From Candidatus Poribacteria bacterium (GTDB lineage Bacteria > Poribacteria > WGA-4E > WGA-3G): a stretch of 64,000 bases of DNA. The DNA lies in contig PYJA01000021.1 of assembly GCA_003635185.1 (NCBI GenBank), positions 1 to 64,000 on the forward strand. Reading direction: 5' to 3'. Below the pieces are notes generated by a model. The model saw only the letters and a list, made by a program, of their open reading frames with translations. It ran no database searches and was not told the DNA's origin. Shown in pieces: positions 36,373 through 45,003 of the stretch (positions are counted from its first letter, which is position 1; each line of letters begins with the position of its first letter). A program made the translations under genes and the position numbers.

Positions 36373-36425
36373 AGCCTTCTAATTCTATACTGTAGGAGGG
36401 GTTTTCAACCCCGATAATGTATCTG

Positions 36426-37802
36426 CTACCTTGTTTGGTATGCGTGGTGTTGTCTTCGCCGTTTGTTAACAAACTGTTCGCTGGTCTGTTTAGAGATAAG
36501 CTCGTAAAGCACCGCTTGTTTGCCCTCACGTTTACGGAGGATACGCCCTAACCGCTGCACATGCTCACGGACACTGCCGCTCCCTGAAACAATAATGGCG
36601 ACATTCGCTTCCGGCACGTCTACGCCCTCATTCAGCACTTTGGAGGTGACAAGGATAGAAAATGTGCCATCGCGAAATCCGTTCAAAAAGGCGTTCCGCT
36701 CTTTCAGTTTTGTTTGATGCGTTAGCACCGGCAGAAAAAAACGCGTGCCTATCTGATATGCCGTGTCATTATCTTGTGTAAAAATGAGGATTCTATCACC
36801 ACGATGCCGTTGAATCAGTTTCCACACCCACTCCTGTTTTGCGGCGGAGGCGAAACTGAGCTGCTTCTGTGTGAGATACGCTTTGAAAGCAGTCCGTCCC
36901 GCTTCGGATTGTGAGGATTTCCATAGAAACGTTTGCCATCCGCGAGGCGTTCCCATATTGATTTTTGCTTGTTTCAGAAAGTTCAAATAGGTGCGGCGCG
37001 CTTCTTCATATTGAACCCGTTCCGTGTCTTCCATATCAACTGCAATTGTAACGACACGATATTCGGAGAGCGTTTTCCCAGAAAGTTCCTGTACCTGCGC
37101 TTCATAACAACATTCACCGACAAGCGCATAAAGTCTGCTCTCTTTTCCATCAACGCGCTCGGGTGTAGCTGTCAACCCTAAACGGAAAGGTGCAATACTA
37201 CTGATTGCCGCGTATTGATATTGGTCGCCCGGTAGGTGGTGGCATTCGTCAAAAATGGCAAACCCGAACCGATTCCCGTAGTGCGGTGCATGCATGACTG
37301 CGGACTGATACGTTGTCACGGTGAGGTCTTGTAATTCGTGTTGTCCACCGCCATAAAGCCCTACTTCCTCTCCAAAATGTTCTTTTAGCACTTCGTACCA
37401 TTGGTGCATCAAATCAATTGTCGGCACATGCACAAGCGTTGGGCGCTGCGTATCCGCGATAAGTAGAACCGCGATGAAGGTTTTACCTGCACCTGTCGGC
37501 AGGCTAATAACGCCACGTTTGTTGTTAGCATGCCATGCGTCAATTGCTTCAGATTGATACGGATAGGGTGATACGTTTTTTTGATTGGTAAAAGGTTTAG
37601 CAGTGAATTGTCGTGCTGTATCCGTGTATGGGATGTTGTGTGCGCGCAGCTGCGAGACAATATGGCGGTAACGGTAGGCAGGCGCACGGAAAGTCAAGGT
37701 GCGCTCATCCCAGCGGATGTTTGGTAACTGCGATTGGAGTGCCTCTGGGACGTTCTGTAGGATAAGGGTGCCTTTGTCAAAGTCTATTTTGAGTGAAGCC
37801 AT
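36426..37802 (-). CDS. XPB-like DEAD/DEAH-box helicase
   Basis: The 458-residue superfamily 2 helicase has Walker A LPTGAGKTFIAVLLI, DECHHL, LTATPERVDGKE, and the final QRLGRILRKR arginine finger motif. An N-terminal domain (ASLKIDFDKGTLILQNVPEA) resembles the damage-recognition domain of bacterial and archaeal XPB. The start at 37802 is preferred over 37868, since the 22-residue N-terminal extension covers a REP-like repeat. With Bax1 next to it, the likely task is DNA unwinding and cutting in repair. The substrate and system in bacteria are not established. Confidence 0.86.
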   Translation of the reverse strand: MASLKIDFDKGTLILQNVPEALQSQLPNIRWDERTLTFRAPAYRYRHIVSQLRAHNIPYTDTARQFTAKPFTNQKNVSPYPYQSEAIDAWHANNKRGVISLPTGAGKTFIAVLLIADTQRPTLVHVPTIDLMHQWYEVLKEHFGEEVGLYGGGQHELQDLTVTTYQSAVMHAPHYGNRFGFAIFDECHHLPGDQYQYAAISSIAPFRLGLTATPERVDGKESRLYALVGECCYEAQVQELSGKTLSEYRVVTIAVDMEDTERVQYEEARRTYLNFLKQAKINMGTPRGWQTFLWKSSQSEAGRTAFKAYLTQKQLSFASAAKQEWVWKLIQRHRGDRILIFTQDNDTAYQIGTRFFLPVLTHQTKLKERNAFLNGFRDGTFSILVTSKVLNEGVDVPEANVAIIVSGSGSVREHVQRLGRILRKREGKQAVLYELISKQTSEQFVNKRRRQHHAYQTR

Positions 37803-37829
37803 GATACTGTTCTCTTTGCCCGCCAAATC

Positions 37830-37870
37830 TGTAGCATAAACTTTTAGGTTGTGCATACATAAACGCAAAC
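37830..37870. repeat. REP-like palindrome, copy D (decayed)
   Basis: It reads TGTAGCATAAACTTTTAGGT, then GCAAACTAAAT, a weaker form of the family. It lies directly before the XPB gene start. Confidence 0.55.
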
Positions 37871-37883
37871 TAAATAAGTATTT

Positions 37884-38023
37884 CGGTATTTTGGCGAGGT
37901 TCGGAAGAAATCAACGGTATGAATGCCTGTTGGCATTCCCCGCCTCGCCAGCAGAGATAGACACCTGCTGCTGGTGAGGTTTCCTAACCTCACCAAAATA
38001 CCGATTTATTTTTTAAACTTCAT
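37884..38023. mobile_element. MITE family 2, with nested IS605-like hairpin
   Basis: CGGTATTTTGGCGAGGTT (37884-37901) is an inverted copy (one mismatch) of 37986-38003. The right side extends to TTTATTTTTTAA and CTTCAT (to 38023), like the element at 58014-58128. Inside, 37908-37940 repeats the IS605 left-end hairpin of 37-70 (shared AAATCAACGGTATGAATGCC). Confidence 0.65.
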
Positions 38024-38160
38024 AATTATATCACACTTTCCGTTAAGATAATAGAAATTTGTTAACGCTGGTATGTTCAGTTTTGTACATGCATGTGTGT
38101 TGTCTGAATCTCGGAAAATGCGGATGGGGTGGGAAGGTCCGCTTCTTTGAAGGGATAAAC

Positions 38161-38198
38161 AAAGATGGGTCGAGGTTCGGAAACCTCGACCCATCTTT
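38161..38198 (-). terminator. Terminator-like hairpin after the beta-helix gene
   Basis: A 17-base stem of AAAGATGGGTCGAGGTT (38161-38177) and its perfect complement (38182-38198) surround CGGA. The minus-strand gene ends 28 bases upstream. The tail has few T residues, so a repeat-derived hairpin is an alternative. Confidence 0.5.
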
Positions 38199-38225
38199 GA
38201 ATGTCTGAGACGCAAAGGTATGATC

Positions 38226-41200
38226 CTATTTCCGTATCAACATCTTCCGTGTAGCACTGAAATCCCCTGCGGTGAGGGTGTAAAAATAGACACCACTCGC
38301 CACAGACTCCCCAACATCATTTTTGCCATCCCAATGTGCAGCACGGTTGCGGTCATGATACTTGCCGACTGCTTGATGTCCTAATGCAAGTGTTCTCACT
38401 AACTTCCCATCTGCAGCATAGATGTGCAATGTCACATCTGCAGGTTTTGCTAACTGATACGGGATCCACGTTTCAGGATTGAACGGATTTGGATAGTTCG
38501 CAAGCAGTGCAGTCTTTTGCGGTGTGTGGACTGCCAATAACCGTTTGAGGTTAGCAATCCCTTCGCGGAAGACAGCAGAACCGTCATCTGCAACCTGTGC
38601 TTGCTGGACCCATGCCTGAACAGTGCCAGCGTCTATATTCGCGGACATGAAAACACCTGCAGGCGCAGAAGCCCCCGTAAATTCCCCGAAGTGGCTGGCA
38701 ACGGTGACGAGATCCAAAATATTGATAACGCCATCACCGTTGACATCTACACGCGGGTTAGCCCGGAAATCACTTTGTCCGAAGTAGCGTGATACCAGCA
38801 CCAGATCCAGTATATTCACCTGACCATCTTCGTTCACATCCCAAGCAGGTGCCTCCGCTAAAGTAACACTTTCGGCCTCCTCCGGATATTCGTAGGGTCC
38901 AATATCAACAGTTTCACCGACAGGTCTTGCCTCGCCACTATAATCATCTGCGGGTGCGAATTCGTTTGTGCCAGCATCTATCACAATATCGGGATTCTCC
39001 AGCCGATAGTTCTGACCTTCAAGGTCTATAAGCACCGTTTTCGCGACAATGTTATCACTAGCGTTCGTAGCAAAGAGTTCCCAGATATCTAATTCAATTC
39101 CGAACGCATTCCCCGCTTGATTCACAAAGGTTTTGAGAATGTTGTTGTGAAAGAGGTTATGGGTAATAGGTAGATCGTGGTTGTCCGCTATGAAGATAGC
39201 GGTATGCCCACCAGAGAAGATATTATTGTGAAAACGACACCCCGGTGAATTCACCCAGACAGTGGGTGCTTCCGACGCAGCAGTATCCCGCACGTCTGTA
39301 GCGAGTTCGGTAGAAGACGACAGAAAGAGATTGTTGAAGAAATGTGTGACTTGACGTGTGATAACCGCATCGCCAATCACACCGAGACCGCGCTCACCAT
39401 AGAGATCGCTGGGTTGCGTCGCTGTGTTGTTGACGAATATATTGTTGCTAACCACAACCGTGTTCGTGGAATTCTTTTCTGCTCCTACTCCTATTTGAAA
39501 TCCACCACTTCCCTCCCCAGAATTTCCAACAAATAGATTGTGTGTAATATTACCGGAGACACTATTTTCAATGAAAAATCCGGCACCGTTATCATGTTCG
39601 ACCGAATTATTTATGAATTTATTGTAGGCTATATTCCCAATGACAACCACATTATAACCAGAAACCTTGAACCCCCTCCGCTTATTTTCAGCAAAGGTAT
39701 TATGAGTGATGTTGCCAGTAAAATTATTGCCGTGAAGATTTAATTCGAGCCCAACAAAACCGTTTTTACTAAAAGTATTGTGGCTGATGTTGCCAGTGAA
39801 AGGGGCAGAAACCTGGACCCCAGACCACCCATTATTCGTGACGATATTATGGGTAAAGTCACCCCGAAATTCACCATGGAGCCAGATTCCATGACCCTTA
39901 TTGTCAGTAAATGAATTGTTGCTAACTGTGGCATTCAATGTTCCCCTAATTCTCACACCTGAAGTACTAGACGCATTCCTACCTTGAGATCCATTATTAG
40001 AAAAAGTGTTGTGTGTAATATCGCTGGATGAATTGCCTTCAATATGGAGTCCAGCTACATCAATCCTTGTATTCCAAATATCAACAGTTGCGTTACCACT
40101 GAAAGTGTTGTGTGTCGCAGAGACGCTCGTATTCGACCAGATGCCGTTATGAGTATTGTTGCTGATCGTGCTGTTTGCAAGCACCAGCGGGATATTCGTG
40201 GCAATACCGTTTTGTGTATTGTTATGGACAATACAGGATAAAATATTATTCGGTTTCGTAACCGTGTTGGTGTGGTCCCAGATGTCTATGCCCCCAGCAT
40301 ATTCGGTGCGGTTCATGTTTCGGATGGTCACATTTTGGATGGTGATACCGCCTACGTTAACGCCACTGAGAATCGGCACAGTTGAGGGGCCAAGATGATG
40401 TGCGTCAATGATACACGCTGTTGCGCCCGATGTCCCAGACAAAATCATATTGTTCCGTAGTTTGATAGGAAAAACTTCGCGCTCCAGTTGCGGTTTCAAC
40501 GGATCTGCGTTGTAGGTGCCAGGACGGATATGCACCTGCCACGGATCCGGTAGATTCGTTCTTTCGCTGATCAAAAGCGCGAAGGTAATTGTCTTATACG
40601 GTTTATCCGAAGACCCTCTGCCAGAAACAGCATTGACACCGTTAACAGCGTCCACATAGATCTGGGAGTGGATGGGTGAAGGCCCTATAGTTGTTTGTAC
40701 TGTCGTAACTGAATCCGCTGGGGGAAACACTGCCGTATAGGTTGTCCCTTTTTCAAACCCGAAAAATCCAGACCAGCCGCCCCAGATCTCATAAACAGCA
40801 ACTAACAAGGTATTCTCACCTTGTTTCAAGGTGATAGGAAATGATTCTTGGTAACCAGCAGTTCCACCCCCAATAGGATTACTATGCACCAAAGTGCCGT
40901 TGAGCCAGACCTTGATCGTATCATCACTCCCGACGTACATTGTTGTTGCTTGTTCGGATGGTGACTCTAAAGCAATGTACCCGTAAGCGACATGATAATC
41001 GACATCGCCGAATGCAAGTCCGATCGCGTTCACCAGATCATTCATGTTATTCCCGCCCGTCGGCGCGATTTTTCCGGGGGTCCACCTTTTGTTCCCAACA
41101 ATGTCGCCAATGCTTGCCCCTTCGGTGGCAATAGCAGTTTCTGTCACGCTACCATTGCTTGCTGCTGCTAAAAAATCTATGCCACTTCGTACGCCATCTT

Positions 41201-42005
41201 CATCACCTGTGGGTACAATCGTCCATAACCAGGGCCCCTCTATTTTCGGACCCGCTTGTGCTTGGCGCGCAAGTTCTGTTGCATCTGTTGTTGCGCGGAA
41301 ATAATCAAAAGTAGCAGTTAAACCTCCCGGTGCTTCGCCTTGGCAGATGCCAGTGAAGATACCGACTTCCAACGGTCCTTGAAGCGCAACAGTTGTCTCG
41401 CCTGAAAAAACCCACTCACCTTGGGCATCCGGTTTATACCATGCTGTGTAGGTGTCGCCATCCCGATTAAGACGTAGTTGAATTGGAATGTTTCCGCCTG
41501 GTGGATTGTAACCGAATGCATTAAGGTGATGATATTCACGTTGCTGAAATTGGAGATGCGCTGTATTCGGTTGATGACCGAAAGCACCCTCAGCATCTTG
41601 CCCCCACATTTTCAATGTCACCCATTCGTTCTGTGCCGGTGATTTTATGACTAAGCCAGCAACTGCACATACGTCTTTATGATCAAAAACCAGAGACGTT
41701 TCAACAGAAAATTTTTCTTGATCTGTAACCTGATAGAACCTTCTGGTGTAATCGGCATCCCAAAGATTCTGATAGAATGCTCCTTCAACAACCAGGTTGC
41801 CATCGCTTAGCATGTAAGAACCTTCATTTCCATCCTGAACGTGCCAAAATGTATTCTGAACTTCCCAAAACGATTTGAGGTTCTGACCGCTACCGTCAAA
41901 TTCATCGCTTTGTAACCCTTGTGCGTTTTGGACGCACGGGGTTGCAACTACAAGTAGCATAGCTGCAAGCAGCATTATAATTGGTTTGTGAGATGTTGTT
42001 TTCAT
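38226..42005 (-). CDS. Secreted beta-helix protein with dockerin and sorting domain
   Basis: The 1259-residue protein starts with a signal peptide (about 1-30). In order: a lectin-like DUF1349 domain (about 35-245), a domain with VGSDDTIKVWLNGTLVHSN that resembles the PA14-like family (about 250-430), a DUF1565/right-handed beta-helix region (about 445-1000) of NosD-like repeats with many SNNTHNGI and ITHNTFS units, a dockerin pair (DVNEDGQVNILDLVLVSRYF, then DVNGDGVINILDLVTVASHF) and a C-terminal FlgD/T9SS-like sorting domain (NYPNPFNPETWIPY, GVYFYTLTAG). The last two point to cellulosome-like attachment or cell-surface sorting. It probably binds or cuts polysaccharide. It is near-free of catalytic signatures. 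AAAGGAG precedes the ATG. Confidence 0.88.
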   Translation of the reverse strand: MKTTSHKPIIMLLAAMLLVVATPCVQNAQGLQSDEFDGSGQNLKSFWEVQNTFWHVQDGNEGSYMLSDGNLVVEGAFYQNLWDADYTRRFYQVTDQEKFSVETSLVFDHKDVCAVAGLVIKSPAQNEWVTLKMWGQDAEGAFGHQPNTAHLQFQQREYHHLNAFGYNPPGGNIPIQLRLNRDGDTYTAWYKPDAQGEWVFSGETTVALQGPLEVGIFTGICQGEAPGGLTATFDYFRATTDATELARQAQAGPKIEGPWLWTIVPTGDEDGVRSGIDFLAAASNGSVTETAIATEGASIGDIVGNKRWTPGKIAPTGGNNMNDLVNAIGLAFGDVDYHVAYGYIALESPSEQATTMYVGSDDTIKVWLNGTLVHSNPIGGGTAGYQESFPITLKQGENTLLVAVYEIWGGWSGFFGFEKGTTYTAVFPPADSVTTVQTTIGPSPIHSQIYVDAVNGVNAVSGRGSSDKPYKTITFALLISERTNLPDPWQVHIRPGTYNADPLKPQLEREVFPIKLRNNMILSGTSGATACIIDAHHLGPSTVPILSGVNVGGITIQNVTIRNMNRTEYAGGIDIWDHTNTVTKPNNILSCIVHNNTQNGIATNIPLVLANSTISNNTHNGIWSNTSVSATHNTFSGNATVDIWNTRIDVAGLHIEGNSSSDITHNTFSNNGSQGRNASSTSGVRIRGTLNATVSNNSFTDNKGHGIWLHGEFRGDFTHNIVTNNGWSGVQVSAPFTGNISHNTFSKNGFVGLELNLHGNNFTGNITHNTFAENKRRGFKVSGYNVVVIGNIAYNKFINNSVEHDNGAGFFIENSVSGNITHNLFVGNSGEGSGGFQIGVGAEKNSTNTVVVSNNIFVNNTATQPSDLYGERGLGVIGDAVITRQVTHFFNNLFLSSSTELATDVRDTAASEAPTVWVNSPGCRFHNNIFSGGHTAIFIADNHDLPITHNLFHNNILKTFVNQAGNAFGIELDIWELFATNASDNIVAKTVLIDLEGQNYRLENPDIVIDAGTNEFAPADDYSGEARPVGETVDIGPYEYPEEAESVTLAEAPAWDVNEDGQVNILDLVLVSRYFGQSDFRANPRVDVNGDGVINILDLVTVASHFGEFTGASAPAGVFMSANIDAGTVQAWVQQAQVADDGSAVFREGIANLKRLLAVHTPQKTALLANYPNPFNPETWIPYQLAKPADVTLHIYAADGKLVRTLALGHQAVGKYHDRNRAAHWDGKNDVGESVASGVYFYTLTAGDFSATRKMLIRK

Positions 42006-42142
42006 AGCAAATAAACTCCTTTATGGTTATTAAGCTTAATTTGTGTGCTTCACAGTGTAGTGCTTAGTCAAGTGTTAATTGATGGTTCTTGAATGTAGTC
42101 GGGAATCGGAGTTCCCTCCTACAAGAAGGGACATTTCAGTAG

Positions 42143-42191
42143 GAGCGATCTCCGAATCGCGACAGACAATAATATGTTGACAAAGCAGTAG
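42143..42191. repeat. 49-bp dispersed repeat, copy 2
   Basis: It matches 3290-3338 with few changes. It begins GAGCGATCTCCGAATCGCGA and ends AAAGCAGTAG. Confidence 0.7.
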
Positions 42192-42293
42192 TTTGTTATC
42201 AAAAAACGATAATGCTTAGACTATTTTACAAAAAATTTGCAATTAATGCAATAATTTCATCTTATAGTGAAACCCATATTACCTGAATATTGG

Positions 42294-42355
42294 CAAGGTT
42301 AGGAAACCTCACAGGATACCCCTTGCTGGCGAGGTTAGGAAACCTCATCAGCAGC
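42294..42355. repeat. Fragments of MITE family 2
   Basis: AGGTTAGGAAACCTC occurs twice here, with GGCGAGGTT in the second. The same core lies at 37884-38003 and 58064-58110. Confidence 0.5.
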
Positions 42356-42576
42356 ACTTAGTTTGCGGGACAACATACCCCTTCGGTAAAAAAATTTGAC
42401 TTCTACCTTTAGATAAGGTATAATATATTAGAAATTAATTTTATATCAAAAATGTTATGTTCATGCAATTTTTCTGTCCCCATCATCATTCAGTCCATTC
42501 CTGAGTAGGGCGGATTAGAATGGTGTGATGGTTATCCCATATATCATAGTGGACACAACGCAAGGCGACTTGCTTG

Positions 42577-42631
42577 AATCCCAGTAAACTAACCGCTCTT
42601 CTCAATGCCGATCTATCGGTGTGTTGGGATT
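42577..42631 (+). promoter_or_regulatory. Possible structured leader of his genes
   Basis: AATCCCA (42577-42583) can pair with TGGGATT (42625-42631), enclosing the hairpin CCGAT-CT-ATCGG (42608-42619). It lies about 95 bases before hisZ. No T-box sequence (AGGGTGG) was seen. A role in regulation is only inferred. Confidence 0.3.
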
Positions 42632-42724
42632 AGAGAGTTTTGTTTATTGGGTTTTTTGTTATGCCATACGGGTAAAAACGGATAAGAAATCCGTTCACAT
42701 TTTACTTTATAGGAGAGACGCATA

Positions 42725-44173
42725 ATGGAAAAGTTTACGAAACCCGCCGGAACGAACGATTTTCTGCCTGAACAGATGGTTCAACGGAACTTTGTTGAAA
42801 ATATCGTCCGTGAGACCTTTGAAAGTTACGGATATGCACAGATTCAGACACCGCTGTTTGAATCCTTTGCACTCTTATCCGCACAATCCGGCGAAGAGAT
42901 ACGTCATAAAATGTTTACGTTTGTCGGCCCAGATCGCGTAGATTATGCGCTGAGACCCGAACTAACTGCCCCAGTTTGCCGCCTCATTGCCAATGGAGAT
43001 CTAAAACATCTCCCTTATCCCTATAAACTTTACTATATCGGACAATGTGTGCGTCAGGAACCGAAAACAGACAATCCGAATATTCGCCGTGAATTTCGAC
43101 AGGCAGGCGTTGAACTGATTGGGCCTGCATCGGCGCTTGCAGATGCGGAGCTGATTGCTATTCCTGTTCGAATCCTTGAGAAACTCAATATCTCGGAAAC
43201 CAAATTAAAAATCGGCCATACGGGTGTATTTCGTGAGATTTTTAAACAGATTGCCCTTGATCCAAAAGATCAGAGTGAAGTGATATTGGATATTGATCAT
43301 CTTTCTCGACTACGCTCAGAAAGCAAACTTTTGGAGATAGAAACGCTCCGTGAGGAACTGAATATGTTGCGGCGTTTACAGGGAGTTGATTATCAAGGTG
43401 ACCACAAAATAGAAATTGCCGCAGTTCAAGCGTTAACAGAAAGCACTGCTGGCACTTGGATAGAGAAGTTACCAATGATTGCTGAGGAAACCTATAAAGC
43501 GAGATGGCATCGATATTTTGATATTTCTGAAGAGGTCGCGCAGCGTTGTATTGATGTTTCAAAAATAAGCGGTGATATAGATATAATCCTGGCAACGTGG
43601 GAAATGAGTCTTGTTGGTGGAACTGCTCAGGGTGTTCGTCAAGATTTGATCACACTACGGTCATACTTGGAAAACTACGAAATTACTGACTTTGACATCA
43701 ATTTGGGGATTACGCGCGGATTTGATTTCTATACCGGGATGGTTTTCCAGATTGTATTGTCGAAAAAAAACTTACCGATCTGCGGTGGTGGAAGATACGA
43801 TAGATTGATCGAAAACTTTGGCGGACCATCGCTTCCAGGGGCAGGTTTTGCGTTCCAATTTGATTCGCTCGTGGAGGCGTTTGTTGAAACGCAGCGCGAA
43901 CCTATTCAAGCGAATAAGCATTACTTTATTGCAGCAACATCCGATGATCTTATCCCTAAAGCACAACGTTTCGCGGAGGCATTAAGACGTTCAAGTAAAA
44001 CTGTGGAGATAGATTTGATGGGACAAAACCTTCAAGAACAACATGACTATGCTGTTAAAGCGAACTACGATTATGTGATTAACTTAGTTCAAGATCAACC
44101 GATACAACGGATTGATTTAAAAACTGGAAACACAGAGGTGGTTACCCTCAAAGACCTTGAAAAATGGTTATAG
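42725..44173 (+). CDS. hisZ: ATP phosphoribosyltransferase regulatory subunit, HisRS-like
   Basis: The 482-residue protein looks like histidyl-tRNA synthetase. Motif 2 is CVRQEPKTDNPNIRREFRQAGVELIG and the HisA-like motif is ITRGFDFYTGMVFQ. The class II motif 3 in HisRS (GxERxx) is replaced by GFAFQFDSL, so it lacks the ATP arginine and cannot be a normal synthetase. HisG beside it supports HisZ. Unusually it keeps an anticodon-binding-like C-terminal domain (about 395-482). The start has AGGAGAG. It is the first gene of hisZ-hisG-hisS. Confidence 0.85.
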   Translation: MEKFTKPAGTNDFLPEQMVQRNFVENIVRETFESYGYAQIQTPLFESFALLSAQSGEEIRHKMFTFVGPDRVDYALRPELTAPVCRLIANGDLKHLPYPYKLYYIGQCVRQEPKTDNPNIRREFRQAGVELIGPASALADAELIAIPVRILEKLNISETKLKIGHTGVFREIFKQIALDPKDQSEVILDIDHLSRLRSESKLLEIETLREELNMLRRLQGVDYQGDHKIEIAAVQALTESTAGTWIEKLPMIAEETYKARWHRYFDISEEVAQRCIDVSKISGDIDIILATWEMSLVGGTAQGVRQDLITLRSYLENYEITDFDINLGITRGFDFYTGMVFQIVLSKKNLPICGGGRYDRLIENFGGPSLPGAGFAFQFDSLVEAFVETQREPIQANKHYFIAATSDDLIPKAQRFAEALRRSSKTVEIDLMGQNLQEQHDYAVKANYDYVINLVQDQPIQRIDLKTGNTEVVTLKDLEKWL

Positions 44174-44222
44174 ATGGATACCGAAAAGGACACCGGACTT
44201 TTAGAATTGAGGTAAACAAATT

Positions 44223-44993
44223 ATGCAAGCAGAAAGGATATTAAATCTACTTTTACCGAAAGGCACGATACAGTCTGAAACGCTTGAAACGTTTCAGCGT
44301 GCAGGCTACGAAATCAACGGCTACAAGTCTACCGACCGGTCCTATCGTGCTACTTTTCACAACAATAGCGAGTTTCAGATAAAGATTTCTCGTCCCCAAG
44401 AGATACCGGTCTATGTTGGAATGGATGATTTTTACGATCTGGGAATTACTGGGCAAGATTGGGTGGAGGAAACTGATGCGGATGTGGAGGAGATTTTGCC
44501 GTTGGAATATGGATACGTTAGTATAGTTCTGGCAGTTCGCGAAGAACGGGAGGACATCAACACATTTACAGATTTGGTAAACCTCGCGGATAGAAACATC
44601 CGTATCTCCACGGAATATTTGAACATCGCTGAAAAATATATCCTTGAAAAGACTGAAAACCGTGTCGCACCAGCTATCTTAACCCCATGGAAAAGGTTAA
44701 ACACCCTCGGCACTTACCAGTCCCCTATTACGCTTATGCTCTCTTTCGGGGCAACAGAGGGAAAACCGCCTGAAGAAGCTGATGCTATCATTGACAATTG
44801 TAGCTCAGCACGGACGCTCAAGGCAAACCATCTGAAAATAATTGAAGTGCTACGAGAATCTGAATCTACGCTGATTGCAAACCCGAAATCGCTTAAGGAT
44901 CCATGGAAACGTGAAAAGATTGATGAACTGAAGCAGACCTTAGAGAAAGGGTTGCGGAGACGGAGAAGTCAAGCACTTCCCGGACACATTTAA
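44223..44993 (+). CDS. hisG: ATP phosphoribosyltransferase, catalytic subunit
   Basis: HisG joins ATP and PRPP in the first step of histidine synthesis. The short form (256 residues, no C-terminal regulatory domain) is the type that works with HisZ. Recognisable are LLPKGTIQSETLETFQRAGYE at the start and YDLGITGQDWVEETDADVEE. The stretch ATEGKPPEEADAIIDNCSSARTLK is the PRPP-binding region, in which the family's usual GSVE.AP is replaced. The gene lies 49 bases after hisZ and 10 bases before hisS. Confidence 0.82.
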   Translation: MQAERILNLLLPKGTIQSETLETFQRAGYEINGYKSTDRSYRATFHNNSEFQIKISRPQEIPVYVGMDDFYDLGITGQDWVEETDADVEEILPLEYGYVSIVLAVREEREDINTFTDLVNLADRNIRISTEYLNIAEKYILEKTENRVAPAILTPWKRLNTLGTYQSPITLMLSFGATEGKPPEEADAIIDNCSSARTLKANHLKIIEVLRESESTLIANPKSLKDPWKREKIDELKQTLEKGLRRRRSQALPGHI

Positions 44994-45003
44994 GGAGTAA
45001 ATT

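Larger units (their letters stand above)
37803..38225. other. Intergenic region rich in repeats
   Basis: It has no gene. It contains a REP-like copy (37830-37870), a MITE of a second family (37884-38023) with an IS605-like hairpin inside, and a terminator-like hairpin (38161-38198). Confidence 0.7.
42006..42724. other. Intergenic region before hisZ, repeats and leader
   Basis: About 720 bases without a gene. It holds a 49-bp repeat (42143-42191), two GAGGTT.. CCTC hairpin pieces (42294-42355) akin to MITE family 2, and a structured stretch (42577-42631) before the his genes. Confidence 0.65.

Noticed and set aside
37803-37868. N-terminal extension of the XPB gene
   Set aside because: It overlaps a REP-like repeat and the ATG at 37802 begins the conserved domain.
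40000-40250. Possible CRISPR-like repetition
   Set aside because: The recurring units are beta-helix codons (HNTFS type) in a reading frame, not spaced direct repeats.
39540-40398. Small + strand frames within the beta-helix gene
   Set aside because: Shadows of the repeats on the other strand.
42480-42724. T-box or histidine riboswitch
   Set aside because: No T-box consensus or clear specifier loop; only a small stem is seen.
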